54,102 nucleotides of DNA from Actinomadura litoris (lineage in GTDB: Bacteria; Actinomycetota; Actinomycetes; Streptosporangiales; Streptosporangiaceae): positions 17,539 to 71,640 of the forward strand of contig NZ_WOFH01000024.1 in assembly GCF_009733595.1 (NCBI RefSeq). The letters run 5' to 3'. The notes beneath the pieces are model-generated. The model was given only the letters and a program-made list of their open reading frames with translations, was not told the DNA's origin and did no database searches. The position numbers and the translations under genes were made by a program. Position 1 is the first letter of the stretch, and every line of letters begins with the position of its first letter. Below are positions 33,301 to 42,112 of the stretch, piece by piece.

Positions 33301-34506
33301 ATGCTGTTCCGCGCCCGCACGGGAACGTTCCTCACGTTCGCGCTGGCCGGCCTGCTGACCGGGGTGTGGGTCGCCCGCATGCCCGCGCTGGCGGACAAGT
33401 TCGGGACGAACGAGGGCGAGATCGGCATCGTCGTCCTCGTCTGGGGCGTCGGCGCCATCATCGCCATGCAGGCGCTGCGCGCGGTGATGGCGCGCGCCGG
33501 GAGCCGCGCCACGCTGCGGCTGGCGCTGCCGCTGACCGCGCTGTCCTACGCCGGTGTCGCGCTGGCCCCGACCTACACGGTGCTGCTCGGCGCGGTCGCG
33601 CTGTTCGGCATGACGTTCGGGATCACCGACATCGCGATGAACGCGCAGGGCAGCGTCGTCGAGCGGGCCTACCGGCGGTCGATCATGAGCGGGATGCACG
33701 CGGGCTGGTCCGTCGGCGCGATGTGCGGCGGGCTGTTCGGCGTCGCCACCGCCGCCGCCGGGCTCGGCTTCACCGCGACCGTCCTCGCCGCCGCCGCGCT
33801 GTCGCTGCCCGCCGGCCTCGCGCTCGGCCGCACCTACCTGCCCGACCCCGTGTCCCCCGCCGCGTCCGGGACGGGCCGCGCCCGGCGCCGGATGCCCGCC
33901 GCCGTCTACCTGATCGGGATCCTCGGGTTCATCGCGTTCATGACCGAGGGCTCGATCGCCGACTGGAGCGGCCTGCTGCTGCACGACGAACTCGGCGCGA
34001 CGCAGGCCGTGGCCGCGTTCGGCTACCCGATGTTCGAGCTGGCGATGCTGCTCGGGCGCCTGGTCGGCGACCGCGTCCGGATGCGGCTCGGCACCCGGCG
34101 GCTGCTGGTCGGCGCCGGCCTCGGCACCGCGCTCGGCATGACCGTGGTCGTGCTCGCGCCCGCGCCGCAGGTCGCCATCGCCGGGTTCTTCTTCACCGGC
34201 CTGGTGGTCTGCACGGTCGTCCCGACCACGATCTCGCTGGCGGGCACCGCCGACCCCGAGCGTCCGGGCGCGGCGGTCGCGCAGGTCGGCGCGATGGGCT
34301 ACGGCGGGCTGCTGCTCGGCCCGGTCGTCGTCGGGTTCCTGTCGGACGCGACGTCGCTGCGGGTCGGCGTCGGCGTGGTGGTCGTCCTCGCGCTGCTCAT
34401 CTCCGCGGGGGCCCGGTTCGTCCCGCTGCGGATGAACGTGGACGTCGCCTCGCACTCCTCCGAGGCGGCGGTGGCGGGCGCCGAGACCGAGCCCCTGGCC
34501 GCCTGA
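33301..34506 (+). CDS. MFS transporter
   Basis: This 401-aa protein has twelve predicted membrane segments. It begins with GTFLTFALAGLLTGVWVARMPALAD and has FGITDIAMNAQGSVVERAYRRSIMSGMHAGWS in TM4-5, similar to the YbjJ-like branch of MFS. ATG at 33301 has AAGAGGTG 5 nt upstream. The 123-nt gap after the TetR gene may hold its own promoter. It is probably an efflux pump under the TetR regulator. A strong terminator follows. Confidence 0.93.
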   Translation: MLFRARTGTFLTFALAGLLTGVWVARMPALADKFGTNEGEIGIVVLVWGVGAIIAMQALRAVMARAGSRATLRLALPLTALSYAGVALAPTYTVLLGAVALFGMTFGITDIAMNAQGSVVERAYRRSIMSGMHAGWSVGAMCGGLFGVATAAAGLGFTATVLAAAALSLPAGLALGRTYLPDPVSPAASGTGRARRRMPAAVYLIGILGFIAFMTEGSIADWSGLLLHDELGATQAVAAFGYPMFELAMLLGRLVGDRVRMRLGTRRLLVGAGLGTALGMTVVVLAPAPQVAIAGFFFTGLVVCTVVPTTISLAGTADPERPGAAVAQVGAMGYGGLLLGPVVVGFLSDATSLRVGVGVVVVLALLISAGARFVPLRMNVDVASHSSEAAVAGAETEPLAA

Positions 34507-34527
34507 ACGAGGCCCTGGAACGCGGAC

Positions 34528-34557
34528 GCCCCGTCCGGAGCAGGATCCGGACGGGGC
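34528..34557. terminator. Bidirectional terminator (MFS / etfA)
   Basis: GCCCCGTCCGGA (34528-34539) pairs with TCCGGACGGGGC (34546-34557) over a 6-nt loop, between the convergent MFS and etfA stops. Confidence 0.85.
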
Positions 34558-34569
34558 GCCGCGACACGC

Positions 34570-35520
34570 TCACTTGCGCTTCTGGATCTCCTCGGTGAGC
34601 TGCGGCGCGACCTGGAACAGGTCGCCCACGACGCCGAAGTCGACGAGGTCGAAGATCGGCGCCTCGGCGTCCTTGTTGATCGCGACGATCGTCTTCGAGG
34701 TCTGCATGCCGGCCCGGTGCTGGATCGCGCCGGAGATGCCGACCGCGACGTAGAGCTGCGGCGACACGGTCTTGCCGGTCTGGCCGACCTGGAAGGAGTG
34801 CGGGTACCAGCCCGCGTCGGTCGCGGCGCGCGAGGCGCCGACGGCGCCGCCGAGCGAGTCCGCGAGCCCCTCGATGATCGCGAAGTTCTCCGCGCCGCCG
34901 ACGCCGCGCCCGCCGGAGACGACGATCGCGGCCTCGGTCAGGTCGGGGCGCTCGCCCTTCTCCTGGACGACCCGCTCGACGATCCGCGCGCCCTTGTCGG
35001 CGTCCGACAGCGTCACCGCGACCCGCTCCTCGACGGGGGTGGCGGGGGACGCCTCGGGCGCGACGGAGTTCGGCCGGACGGCGATGATCGGCGTGCCCGT
35101 CCGCACCCGGGCGTGCGCGATGATCGCGCCGCCGAAGATGGAGTGCTCGGCGACCAGGCCGTCGGCGACGTCCACGACGTCGGTGAGGACGCCCGAGCCC
35201 GTCTTGACGGCGAGCCGCCCGGCGATCTCCTTGCCCTCGGCGGTCGCCGACACCAGCACGGCGGCGGGCGACCCCTCGCCCACGAGCCGCGCCAGCAGCG
35301 CGGCCTTCGGGGCGACGACGTAGGAGGTCAGCTCCTCGTCGTCGGCGACGTACACCTTGCCGGCGCCGTACTCGCCGAGCTTGTCCTTCGCGCCCTCGTA
35401 GCCCGGGCCCACCCATACGGCGGCGGCCTCGCCCAGCCGGTTGGCCAGCGTCAGCAGTTCGAGGGCGACCTTCTTGACCTCACCGTCGACATGGTCGACG
35501 AGGACGAGGATCTCAGCCAT
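34570..35520 (-). CDS. etfA: Electron transfer flavoprotein alpha subunit
   Basis: This 316-aa FixB-type subunit carries the FAD that accepts electrons from acyl-CoA dehydrogenases. The C-terminal FAD domain is well conserved: SGGRGVGGAENF, VGASRAATDAGWYPHSFQVGQTGKTVSP and YVAVGISGAIQHRAGM, then VAINKDAEAPIFDLVDFGVVGD. ATG at 35518-35520 follows etfB by 21 nt, with GGGAAGGGAC upstream. It ends before the terminator shared with the MFS gene. Confidence 0.97.
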   Translation of the reverse strand: MAEILVLVDHVDGEVKKVALELLTLANRLGEAAAVWVGPGYEGAKDKLGEYGAGKVYVADDEELTSYVVAPKAALLARLVGEGSPAAVLVSATAEGKEIAGRLAVKTGSGVLTDVVDVADGLVAEHSIFGGAIIAHARVRTGTPIIAVRPNSVAPEASPATPVEERVAVTLSDADKGARIVERVVQEKGERPDLTEAAIVVSGGRGVGGAENFAIIEGLADSLGGAVGASRAATDAGWYPHSFQVGQTGKTVSPQLYVAVGISGAIQHRAGMQTSKTIVAINKDAEAPIFDLVDFGVVGDLFQVAPQLTEEIQKRK

Positions 35521-35541
35521 CGGAATGTGTCCCTTCCCCGG

Positions 35542-36321
35542 TCAGACGAACTTCTTCGACGCGAGGAAGTCGGCGATCGCGGTGCCGCCGCTGCCCTCGT
35601 CGGTGACGATCTGACCCTTCTCGCGCGGCGGCGCCTCGGCGAAGTCCACCACCTCGGTGGCGGCGTTGGCCAGGCCGACCCGCCCCGCGTCGATACCGGC
35701 GTCGCCGGCGCCGAGCGTCTCCACCGGCTTCTTCTTGGCCGCCATGATCCCCTTGAACGAGGGGTAGCGCGGCTCGTTGATCTTCTCGACGACGCTGACC
35801 ACGGCGGGCAGGGTCGCCTCGACCCGGTCGTGGCCGTAGTCGGTCTGCCGCTGGATCGTGATGGCGGTCCCGTCGATCTCGACCTTGTTGGCCAGCGAGA
35901 GCTGCGGGACGCCGAGCCGCTCGGCGAGCATCGCCGCGAGCACGCCGGTGCGCGCGTCGGTGGACTCCGAGCCGAGGATCACGAGGTCGAAGCCGGTGTG
36001 GCCGAGCGCCTGGCCGATCACGTAGGAGGTCTGGAGCGCGTCGGACCCGGCGAACGCGTCGTCCACCAGGTGGACGGCCTTGTCGGCGCCCATCGCGAGC
36101 GACCTGCGGATGGAGTCGGTGGCCTTGTCGGGACCCAGGGTGAGGACGGTGACCTCGCCGCCGTGGGCCTCCTTGACGCGCAGCGCCTCCTCGATGGCGT
36201 ACTCGTCGAGCTCGTTGATGACACCGTCCGCGGCGGCGCGGTCGAGCGTGCTGTCATCGGACTTCAGCTTGCGGGGGCTCTCGGTATCGGGAACCTGCTT
36301 CACCAGGACGACGATGTTCAT
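35542..36321 (-). CDS. etfB: Electron transfer flavoprotein beta subunit
   Basis: This 259-aa FixA-type subunit forms the ETF heterodimer with EtfA and binds AMP. It opens MNIVVLVKQVPDTESPRKLK and contains NELDEYAIEEALRVKE and LGPDKATDSIRRSLAMGADK, then the ETF beta signature region. ATG at 36319-36321 is chosen on the conserved N terminus; a longer frame to 36486 covers promoter sequence. It forms an etfB-etfA operon for electron flow from beta-oxidation. Confidence 0.97.
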   Translation of the reverse strand: MNIVVLVKQVPDTESPRKLKSDDSTLDRAAADGVINELDEYAIEEALRVKEAHGGEVTVLTLGPDKATDSIRRSLAMGADKAVHLVDDAFAGSDALQTSYVIGQALGHTGFDLVILGSESTDARTGVLAAMLAERLGVPQLSLANKVEIDGTAITIQRQTDYGHDRVEATLPAVVSVVEKINEPRYPSFKGIMAAKKKPVETLGAGDAGIDAGRVGLANAATEVVDFAEAPPREKGQIVTDEGSGGTAIADFLASKKFV

Positions 36322-36489
36322 GGCCGGTGACCGACCTCCCTGCACTCGGTTGGCCGCTGGGGTGAGCGGACAGAGGGGCGCCGCCCCTGGCGGGTCGACG
36401 CGGGAAACGCCTTTCTCGCTGCAACAGCCTGCCAAAGGCCCGAACGGGTTTCGGATCCGGGTCCCCGGTTCGGCCGTGCCCGCCAAATG

Positions 36490-36503
36490 TTACCCGTGAG
36501 TAG
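36490..36503. promoter_or_regulatory. Possible operator upstream of etfBA
   Basis: The semi-palindrome TTACCCGTGAGTAG (core TACnCnnGnGTA) lies about 170 nt upstream of etfB in the A/T-richest part of the gap. I recall similar TAC...GTA dyads near actinobacterial fatty-acid genes, but cannot name the regulator. Weak call. Confidence 0.35.
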
Positions 36504-36538
36504 CCGGGCGGCAAAATCCCGGGGTGGGAGCGCCCGGC
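36503..36538 (-). terminator. Hairpin after the pseudokinase gene
   Basis: GCCGGGCG (36503-36510) and CGCCCGGC (36531-36538) flank a 20-nt loop and lie 5 nt beyond the pseudokinase stop. Confidence 0.45.
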
Positions 36539-36543
36539 GGACC

Positions 36544-37950
36544 TCACGTCCCGTTGAGGGCGTTCTGGAGCCGGTCGAGCGTGGCCTCCAGCGAGCTCTG
36601 CAACCCGTACATCGGCGCGAAGCTCGGGGTCAGCGACATCGCGCCGACCACCGCGAACAGCGCCAGCGCGCCGAGCAGCACGCCCGCGGCCGCGATGCCG
36701 CCCGGCCGCCGCGCGGCGGCGAGCGCCATCCGTTCGAGCTGGCGGCGCGGGCCGGTGACGCCCGGAGCGCTCCACAGCACGGCGGCCCCGGCGCCCGCGC
36801 CGAACGCGCACGCCGCGAGCGGGTCGATCTCGCCGCCGACCGCCGCGGCCGCCACCAGCCCGAGCGGGACCGCGACCGTGAACGCCGCCGCGTAGGGGAC
36901 GGTCAGCAGCGTCCGGCCGAGCGCCCACGCCCGGCCCCGCACGGTCGAGGCGGCGCCCGCCCGCAGCAGCGTGACGGCCGCGAGCGAGGCCAGCAGCCCG
37001 ACGATCGGCATCATGACCGCGACGCCCACGCCGACCACCACGACCATCGCGGCCAGCAGCCGGGCCCAGCCCTGCGCGACGGCCAGCTCGTGCGCCCGCG
37101 CCGCGCTCCCCCGGGCACCGGACGCCGCCGGAGGCTCCGGGGCCGGGGTCGGGGCCGGGGCCGCGGGCGGGGACGGGGACGGGGGTGCCGTGTGCGCGGT
37201 GTGCGCCGTGTGCGCCGTCGCCGGGGGCCTCGCGGGGGACGGCGGGAGGTCCAGCCTCGCCACCGCCTCGGCCAGGTCGGCCGCCGACGGACGGGCGGAG
37301 GCGTCCGGGCGCGCCGCCGCCGCGACCAGCGGCCGCAGCCCCTCGGGCAGTGCCGCGATCAGCCCGGCGGGCAGCTCGGGGGCCGGGCCGACGGGCAGCT
37401 CGCCGGAGGAGGACACGGCGGTCTCGTCCGGGCGCCCGGTGGCGGCGAAGAGCAGGGTCACGGCCCAGGCGCGCACGTCGGCGGGGACGTCGCCCGGCGT
37501 TCCGGCGCGTCCGGTGAGGGCGAAGTCGACGACGACCGGGGCGTCGTCCACGACCAGCACCGTCCCGGGGCCGAGGTCGCCGTGAGTGAGGCCCGCCTGG
37601 TGGAGGGCGGCGAGCGCCTTGGCCAGGCCGAGCGCCATGCGGCCGAGCGCGGCGCCGCCCATCGGGCCGTGCGCGGCGACGTGCTCGGCGAGCGGCCTGC
37701 CCGGGACGAACCGCGAGACGACGTAGGGGCGCGTGCCGCCGGGCTCGCCGCCGAGGACGTCGACGACGTAGGGGCTGAGGACCGAGCGCATCCGCGCGAT
37801 GTCGGGGACGGCGCCGGGGGGCAGCAGCCGGATCGCCACGTCGCGCCCGTCGGGGCCCGCCGCGCGGTGGGCGGTGCCCGCGCCGCCGCCCAGCCGGGAC
37901 AGCAACCGGTACGGCCCGATGTGCTCCTGGTGGCTCGTCTCACCGCTCAT
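36544..37950 (-). CDS. Membrane-anchored Ser/Thr pseudokinase
   Basis: About 468 aa. The N-terminal ~250 residues have the Hanks kinase layout (IGPYRLLSRLGGGAG onward) but key residues are changed: the ATP-binding VAIK lysine is Arg (VAIR, residue 41), HRDxKxxN reads HGDLGPGT (residues 123-130) so Arg, Lys and Asn are lost, and DFG reads DFA (142-144). Phosphotransfer is therefore unlikely. A Thr-His-Ala and Pro-rich linker (about 255-300) leads to a C-terminal domain of about five membrane segments. That domain is clearly related to the C-terminal domain of the adjacent kinase (APGVTGPRRQLERM here, APGSGAPRRQLARV there). ATG at 37948-37950 is used; GTG at 37962 is an alternative. Confidence 0.88.
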   Translation of the reverse strand: MSGETSHQEHIGPYRLLSRLGGGAGTAHRAAGPDGRDVAIRLLPPGAVPDIARMRSVLSPYVVDVLGGEPGGTRPYVVSRFVPGRPLAEHVAAHGPMGGAALGRMALGLAKALAALHQAGLTHGDLGPGTVLVVDDAPVVVDFALTGRAGTPGDVPADVRAWAVTLLFAATGRPDETAVSSSGELPVGPAPELPAGLIAALPEGLRPLVAAAARPDASARPSAADLAEAVARLDLPPSPARPPATAHTAHTAHTAPPSPSPPAAPAPTPAPEPPAASGARGSAARAHELAVAQGWARLLAAMVVVVGVGVAVMMPIVGLLASLAAVTLLRAGAASTVRGRAWALGRTLLTVPYAAAFTVAVPLGLVAAAAVGGEIDPLAACAFGAGAGAAVLWSAPGVTGPRRQLERMALAAARRPGGIAAAGVLLGALALFAVVGAMSLTPSFAPMYGLQSSLEATLDRLQNALNGT

Positions 37951-38022
37951 ATGGGTGGCCACCCTATCGATCGGCGGCGCCCCGCCGCGCCGGATCGGCC
38001 GCGCCCGCCCGCGCGGGCGCGG

Positions 38023-39996
38023 TCACATGCCGGGGACGCGGTCGATGAGGTCGTGGACGTCGGAGCGCACGCCCTCCAGGTCCGTGCTCATGCCGTTCAG
38101 CGGCGTGGTGTCGGGCGGCCGGCTCAGCGACAGCACGGCCAGCACGGCGGCGAAGACGCCGAGGACGAGCGCCCCGGCCAGGGCCGCCTCGGTGCGCGGC
38201 AGGACCGCGCCCCAGACCCGGGCGAGCTGCCGCCGCGGCGCTCCGCTGCCCGGCGCGAGGCACAGCAGGCCGATCACCGCCATCGCGGAGTAGGCGACGG
38301 CCCGCGAGGCCGACATGTCGGACTTGGTGAAGATCAGCGCGCCCAGCAGGATCAGCCCGGCGCCGACGCTGAGCCCCGCGAGCAGCACGGTGACCAGCAC
38401 GGCGCCCGGCAGGTGCAGCGGGGTCCTGAACGCCGCCGCGACCGCGTCGCCCGAGCGGGGGCCCCGGCGGGTCCGCTTGTCCTCCATGCCCTTGGCGGCC
38501 TTGTCGGCCATCCGCAGCACGGCGACGCCCACGAGCGTGACGCCGACCGCGAGCAGCGGGGCGATGTTGGCGAACGCCAGCAGCGCCGCCAGGACGACGA
38601 GGCTGAGCAGCCGGTACAGGCCGTAGGGCTTGCGGGCCTCCTTGTCGCGCTCGTCGCGGGTGCGCTCGGCCTGCCGCCGCACCTCGTCGACGCGCGGATC
38701 CTCGTACGGGCTGCCGTGCCCCGCGGGCGGGCCGCCCGGCTCGGGCCCGCGATGCAGGGAGCCCGGCGGGGGCGGGCCGTAGGGCGGCGGGTAACCGGCC
38801 TGCGACCGGGTGTTGTAGGGGGCGTAGCCGCCCTGCGAGTAGCTCGGCGAGTCGTAGGGGCCGGGCGCGGGCGGCGGGACGGGCGGCGGCGCCGCGGGCG
38901 GGAGCTGCCCGACGAAGTCCTTGGGCTGCGCGTGCGCCGGCGCGGGCGCCGGGGTCGGCGGGGGCGTCGGCGTCCGCGCGGGGGCCGGAGCCGGGGCCGG
39001 CATCGGCGTCGGCGGCGGCGTGTCGGTGCGCGTGGCCGGTTCCTGCGAGGTGAGCGGCGCGGGCGCGGGCATGGAGAACTGCCGCGCGTGGTCGGGCTCC
39101 CCGAGCGGCGGGTCGGGCCGGTCCAGCGGCTGGGACGCGCTGTCGGGACGGGTGTGGTGCTGGTCGATCCGCGTCTGGTCGGTGAGCGTCGCCTCGAAGT
39201 GGATGCGCCGGGTGAGCTGGACGAGGTTGACCGCCGTCGGGCGCTCGGCCGGGTGGCGGGCCATCGCCGAGCGCAGCACCGGCAGCATCGCGGCCGGGAC
39301 GCCGTCCAGGTCGGGCGTGCCCTGCATGATCTTGTAGAAGATCGACTCGAAGGTGCCCGAGCCGAACGGGGGCCGCCCGGTCGCGGCGTAGGCGACGGTC
39401 CCGGCCCAGGCGTGCACGTCGGACGGCGGGCCCGCGTCCTCGCCCTCGATGATCTCCGGGGAGAGGTAGCCGGGGGTGCCGATCACCATGCCGGTCGCGG
39501 TCAGCCGGGTCGCGTCCGCGCCCTGCGCGATGCCGAAGTCGATCACGACGGGCTCGCCGTCGACCAGCATGACGTTGCCGGGCTTCATGTCGCGGTGGAT
39601 GATCCCGGCGCCGTGGATAGCCGACAGCGCGGAGGCGAGCCCCACGCCGAGCCGCTGGAGCGCCTGCCCGTGGATCGGGCCGGACTCCTCGACGATCTCC
39701 TCCAGCGTGCGCCCCGGGACGTACTGGGTCACGATGTAGGGCTGGTCGGCGGTGACGTCGGCGTCGAGGATCTCGGCGACGTGCCTGCTGTGCACGCGCC
39801 GCATCGAGTCGACCTCGCGCGCGAGCCGGCGGCGCGCCGTGGCGTCCCCGGCGACGGCCGGCCGCAGCACCTTGATGGCCACCTTGCGCCCCTCGGCGTC
39901 GGCGCCGAGGTAGACGACGCCCATGCCCCCCTCACCCAGGGTCTGGAGCACGCTGTAGCGGCCGATACGGTCCCCGGACGTGACAACCCCCTTCAT
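38023..39996 (-). CDS. Membrane Ser/Thr protein kinase (PknB-type catalytic domain)
   Basis: This 657-aa protein has a complete Hanks kinase domain: GEGGMGVVYL loop, VAIK lysine at 42, HRDMKPGN at 134-141, DFG at 153-155, an activation loop with several Thr and GTPGYLSPE. A long Pro/Ala-rich linker (about 300-440) follows, then about five membrane segments (about 470-630) and a short extracytoplasmic tail (about 630-657). There are no PASTA domains. Unusually, the membrane part is a multi-span domain, and it is shared with the neighbouring pseudokinase. ATG at 39994-39996 is used; the AGGG upstream is rather distant. It is in one direction with kinase-like genes on both sides. Confidence 0.95.
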   Translation of the reverse strand: MKGVVTSGDRIGRYSVLQTLGEGGMGVVYLGADAEGRKVAIKVLRPAVAGDATARRRLAREVDSMRRVHSRHVAEILDADVTADQPYIVTQYVPGRTLEEIVEESGPIHGQALQRLGVGLASALSAIHGAGIIHRDMKPGNVMLVDGEPVVIDFGIAQGADATRLTATGMVIGTPGYLSPEIIEGEDAGPPSDVHAWAGTVAYAATGRPPFGSGTFESIFYKIMQGTPDLDGVPAAMLPVLRSAMARHPAERPTAVNLVQLTRRIHFEATLTDQTRIDQHHTRPDSASQPLDRPDPPLGEPDHARQFSMPAPAPLTSQEPATRTDTPPPTPMPAPAPAPARTPTPPPTPAPAPAHAQPKDFVGQLPPAAPPPVPPPAPGPYDSPSYSQGGYAPYNTRSQAGYPPPYGPPPPGSLHRGPEPGGPPAGHGSPYEDPRVDEVRRQAERTRDERDKEARKPYGLYRLLSLVVLAALLAFANIAPLLAVGVTLVGVAVLRMADKAAKGMEDKRTRRGPRSGDAVAAAFRTPLHLPGAVLVTVLLAGLSVGAGLILLGALIFTKSDMSASRAVAYSAMAVIGLLCLAPGSGAPRRQLARVWGAVLPRTEAALAGALVLGVFAAVLAVLSLSRPPDTTPLNGMSTDLEGVRSDVHDLIDRVPGM

Positions 39997-40050
39997 CGTT
40001 TACGAAACCCTACCCTCCGCCAACCGGGCGAACAGGACCCCAGGAGCATG

Positions 40051-40956
40051 TCAGGCCGCCCGCCCTCGGCCACCCTGGCGCCCGCCTCCGCCTCCGGCCT
40101 GCCCCCCGCCGTGCGCACCCCTGTGCGCACCCCTGTGCGCACCCCTGTGCGCACCGCCTGCCGCGTCGCCGGGACGCGGCGCGAGCGCGCCCGCGAACCA
40201 CCGCGCGGCGGGACGGCGGGACGGGTCGCGCCGCAGCGCGAGCCGCAGCAGGCCCGCGACGGGCTCGGGCACGCCGTCCAGGTCGACCTGGCCGCGCAGG
40301 ATCCGGAAGCAGACGCCGTGCAGCGAACCGCGCCCGAACGGCGGCCGGCCGGTCGCGGCGTAGGCCACGGTGGACGCCCAGGAGAACACGTCGGACGCGG
40401 TGGTGGCGCGCTCGCCCTCGATCAGCTCGGGCGCGAGGTAGGCGGGCGTCCCGACCACCATGCCGCGCCGGGTGATCTGCTCCATGCCCGACTCGTGCGC
40501 GATGCCGAAGTCGATCAGCGTCGGCCGGTCGCCCAGGACGATCACGTTGCCGGGCGCGACGTCGCGGTGCAGGACGCCCGCGTCGTGCACGTCGGCGAGC
40601 GCGAGCGCGAGCCGCCGCGCGAACCGGGCGAGCCGGTCCCCCTCCAGCGGCCCGTAGTCGGAGACCAGGTCGCCGAGCGGGCAGCCGGGCACGTACTGCA
40701 TGACCACGTAGGGCCGGTCGGCGGTGACCCGGCCGTCCAGCAGCCGGGCCACGTGGTCGCTGTGCACCCGCGCCTGCGCGGACATCTCGCGCGCCAGCCG
40801 CGCGATCGCCTCCGGCTCGGCGGCGAGGCCGGGGAGCAGCTCCTTGACCGCGACCTCGCGGCCGGTCGCGTCCATCGCCAGGTAGACGACGCAGGTGCTC
40901 CCCCGGCCGATCTCGTCCAGCAACCGATACCCGGCCAGCCGCCGATGCGTTCCCAT
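40051..40956 (-). CDS. Ser/Thr protein kinase-like protein with altered HRD loop
   Basis: The 301-aa, apparently soluble protein has an almost complete Hanks domain: RLLDEIGRGSTCVVYL, VAVK lysine at 38, DFG at 149-151, GTPAYLAPELIEGE. The catalytic loop reads HRDVAPGN (130-137), so the usual Lys of HRDxK is Ala; activity may be reduced or atypical. Residues about 270-301 are Gly/His/Arg-rich, with GAHR repeated four times, encoded by a 12-bp tandem repeat. There is no membrane segment. It is most similar to the full kinase downstream, including IGTP/VGTP and YAATGRPPFG motifs, so the three genes look like local duplications. ATG at 40954-40956. Confidence 0.88.
   Translation of the reverse strand: MGTHRRLAGYRLLDEIGRGSTCVVYLAMDATGREVAVKELLPGLAAEPEAIARLAREMSAQARVHSDHVARLLDGRVTADRPYVVMQYVPGCPLGDLVSDYGPLEGDRLARFARRLALALADVHDAGVLHRDVAPGNVIVLGDRPTLIDFGIAHESGMEQITRRGMVVGTPAYLAPELIEGERATTASDVFSWASTVAYAATGRPPFGRGSLHGVCFRILRGQVDLDGVPEPVAGLLRLALRRDPSRRPAARWFAGALAPRPGDAAGGAHRGAHRGAHRGAHGGGQAGGGGGRQGGRGRAA
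40111..40155. repeat. 12-bp in-frame tandem repeat in a kinase gene
   Basis: GTGCGCACCCCT is repeated three times plus a 9-bp partial copy. It encodes the (GAHR)n tail on the minus strand. Length is a multiple of three, so copy-number change would keep the frame. Confidence 0.85.
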
Positions 40957-41029
40957 GACCCTTTTGACGCCGGAAATCGGGCTCGCGTTCCCCGTGGCCG
41001 AGCCCCGTTTGACGTCACCCAGCGCGTTC

Positions 41030-41046
41030 CCGTTCCCCCGGAACGG
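41030..41046 (-). terminator. Small hairpin after the desaturase gene
   Basis: CCGTTCC (41030-41036) and GGAACGG (41040-41046) with a CCC loop lie 28 nt beyond the desaturase stop. Short stem, no U tract. Confidence 0.45.
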
Positions 41047-41074
41047 TCACGAAAGGATCGCGAACGGCCCCGGA

Positions 41075-42025
41075 TCAGCCCTCGCGGGCGGCCTTCCGGG
41101 CGCGGCGCTCCTCGCGGCGGGTCTCGAACTTGGTCGCGGACGCGTCGAGATGGGCCAGGAACTCGCCCAGCTCCTCGCGCGCCTTCTCCCCGCCGCCGTC
41201 CAGGCCGGTGAGCTCGAACACGCCCAGCTTGCGCAGGACCGGCGTCAGGACGTCGTCGTGGTGCAGCCGCAGGTCGTAGATGCCCGCGTTGGCGATCACG
41301 ACGGACTTGCGCATGAACCCCTCGATGCCCGCGCCGGGCATCTCGAACGCCTTGACGACGTCGGTGATCGCCCGCATCGTCTCGTTCGGCGCCAGCTCCA
41401 GCGCGGCGCCGAGCAGGTTCCGGTAGAAGATCATGTGGAGGTTCTCGTCGGCCGCGACGCGCGCCATCATCTGCTCGCAGATCGGGTCGCCCGAGGCCCG
41501 GCCGGTGTTGCGGTGCGAGACGCGGGTCGCGAGCTCCTGGAACGCCACGTACGCGGCGCCGTGCAGGAACGAGTCGCCGTGCGTCGGCTCGTAGCCGGTC
41601 TCCATGTGGAGCATCCTGGCGCGCTCCAAGGCGATCGGGTCGACGGCGCGGGTGACGGTGAGGTAGTCGCGGATGACGATGCCGTGCCGGTTCTCCTCGG
41701 CCGTCCACCGGTTGACCCAGGTGCCCCAGGCGCCGTCGCGCCCGAAGACGGTGGCGATCGCGTTGTGGTAGCCGGGGAGGTTGTCCTCGGTGAGCAGGTT
41801 GACGATCAGCGACTCGCGCGCCTCCAGGCTCAGCTTGGACTGCTCCAGCGACCACGCCTCGCCGTCCAGCGGGCCGTCGAAGTCGCGTCCCTGGCCCCAG
41901 GGCACGTACTGGTGGGGGAACCATTCCTTGGCCATCGACATGTGCCGGTCGAGCTCCTTCTCGACCACCTGTTCCAGGTCGAGCAGCAGGCCGGTCTGGA
42001 ACTTGTCTTCGGGGGTGACGGACAT
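41075..42025 (-). CDS. Acyl-ACP desaturase (soluble di-iron)
   Basis: This 316-aa enzyme belongs to the ferritin-like stearoyl-ACP desaturase/DesA family that inserts double bonds into acyl-ACP chains. Both iron-binding ExxH motifs are present: TAEENRHG (about residue 112) and DENLHMIFY (about 197), together with the WGTWVNRWTAEENRHG and HNAIATVFG surroundings. The C-terminal ~25 residues are strongly basic (RREERRARKAAR). ATG at 42023-42025 has AAGGAAC 5 nt upstream. It is monocistronic behind a palindromic promoter element, and probably adjusts membrane fluidity. Confidence 0.95.
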   Translation of the reverse strand: MSVTPEDKFQTGLLLDLEQVVEKELDRHMSMAKEWFPHQYVPWGQGRDFDGPLDGEAWSLEQSKLSLEARESLIVNLLTEDNLPGYHNAIATVFGRDGAWGTWVNRWTAEENRHGIVIRDYLTVTRAVDPIALERARMLHMETGYEPTHGDSFLHGAAYVAFQELATRVSHRNTGRASGDPICEQMMARVAADENLHMIFYRNLLGAALELAPNETMRAITDVVKAFEMPGAGIEGFMRKSVVIANAGIYDLRLHHDDVLTPVLRKLGVFELTGLDGGGEKAREELGEFLAHLDASATKFETRREERRARKAAREG

Positions 42026-42112
42026 ACCGTTCCTTCACTGGACGACGGGACTACCGGGCGCGCCGCCGTGCCCGCGGCGCGCTGATCAGCTCGCCGAGCA
42101 GGCCCGACACGC

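Noticed and set aside
36487..41211. 1574-codon plus-strand open frame
   Set aside because: Antisense shadow of three kinase-like genes; the product is Arg/Gly/Ala-rich without domains.
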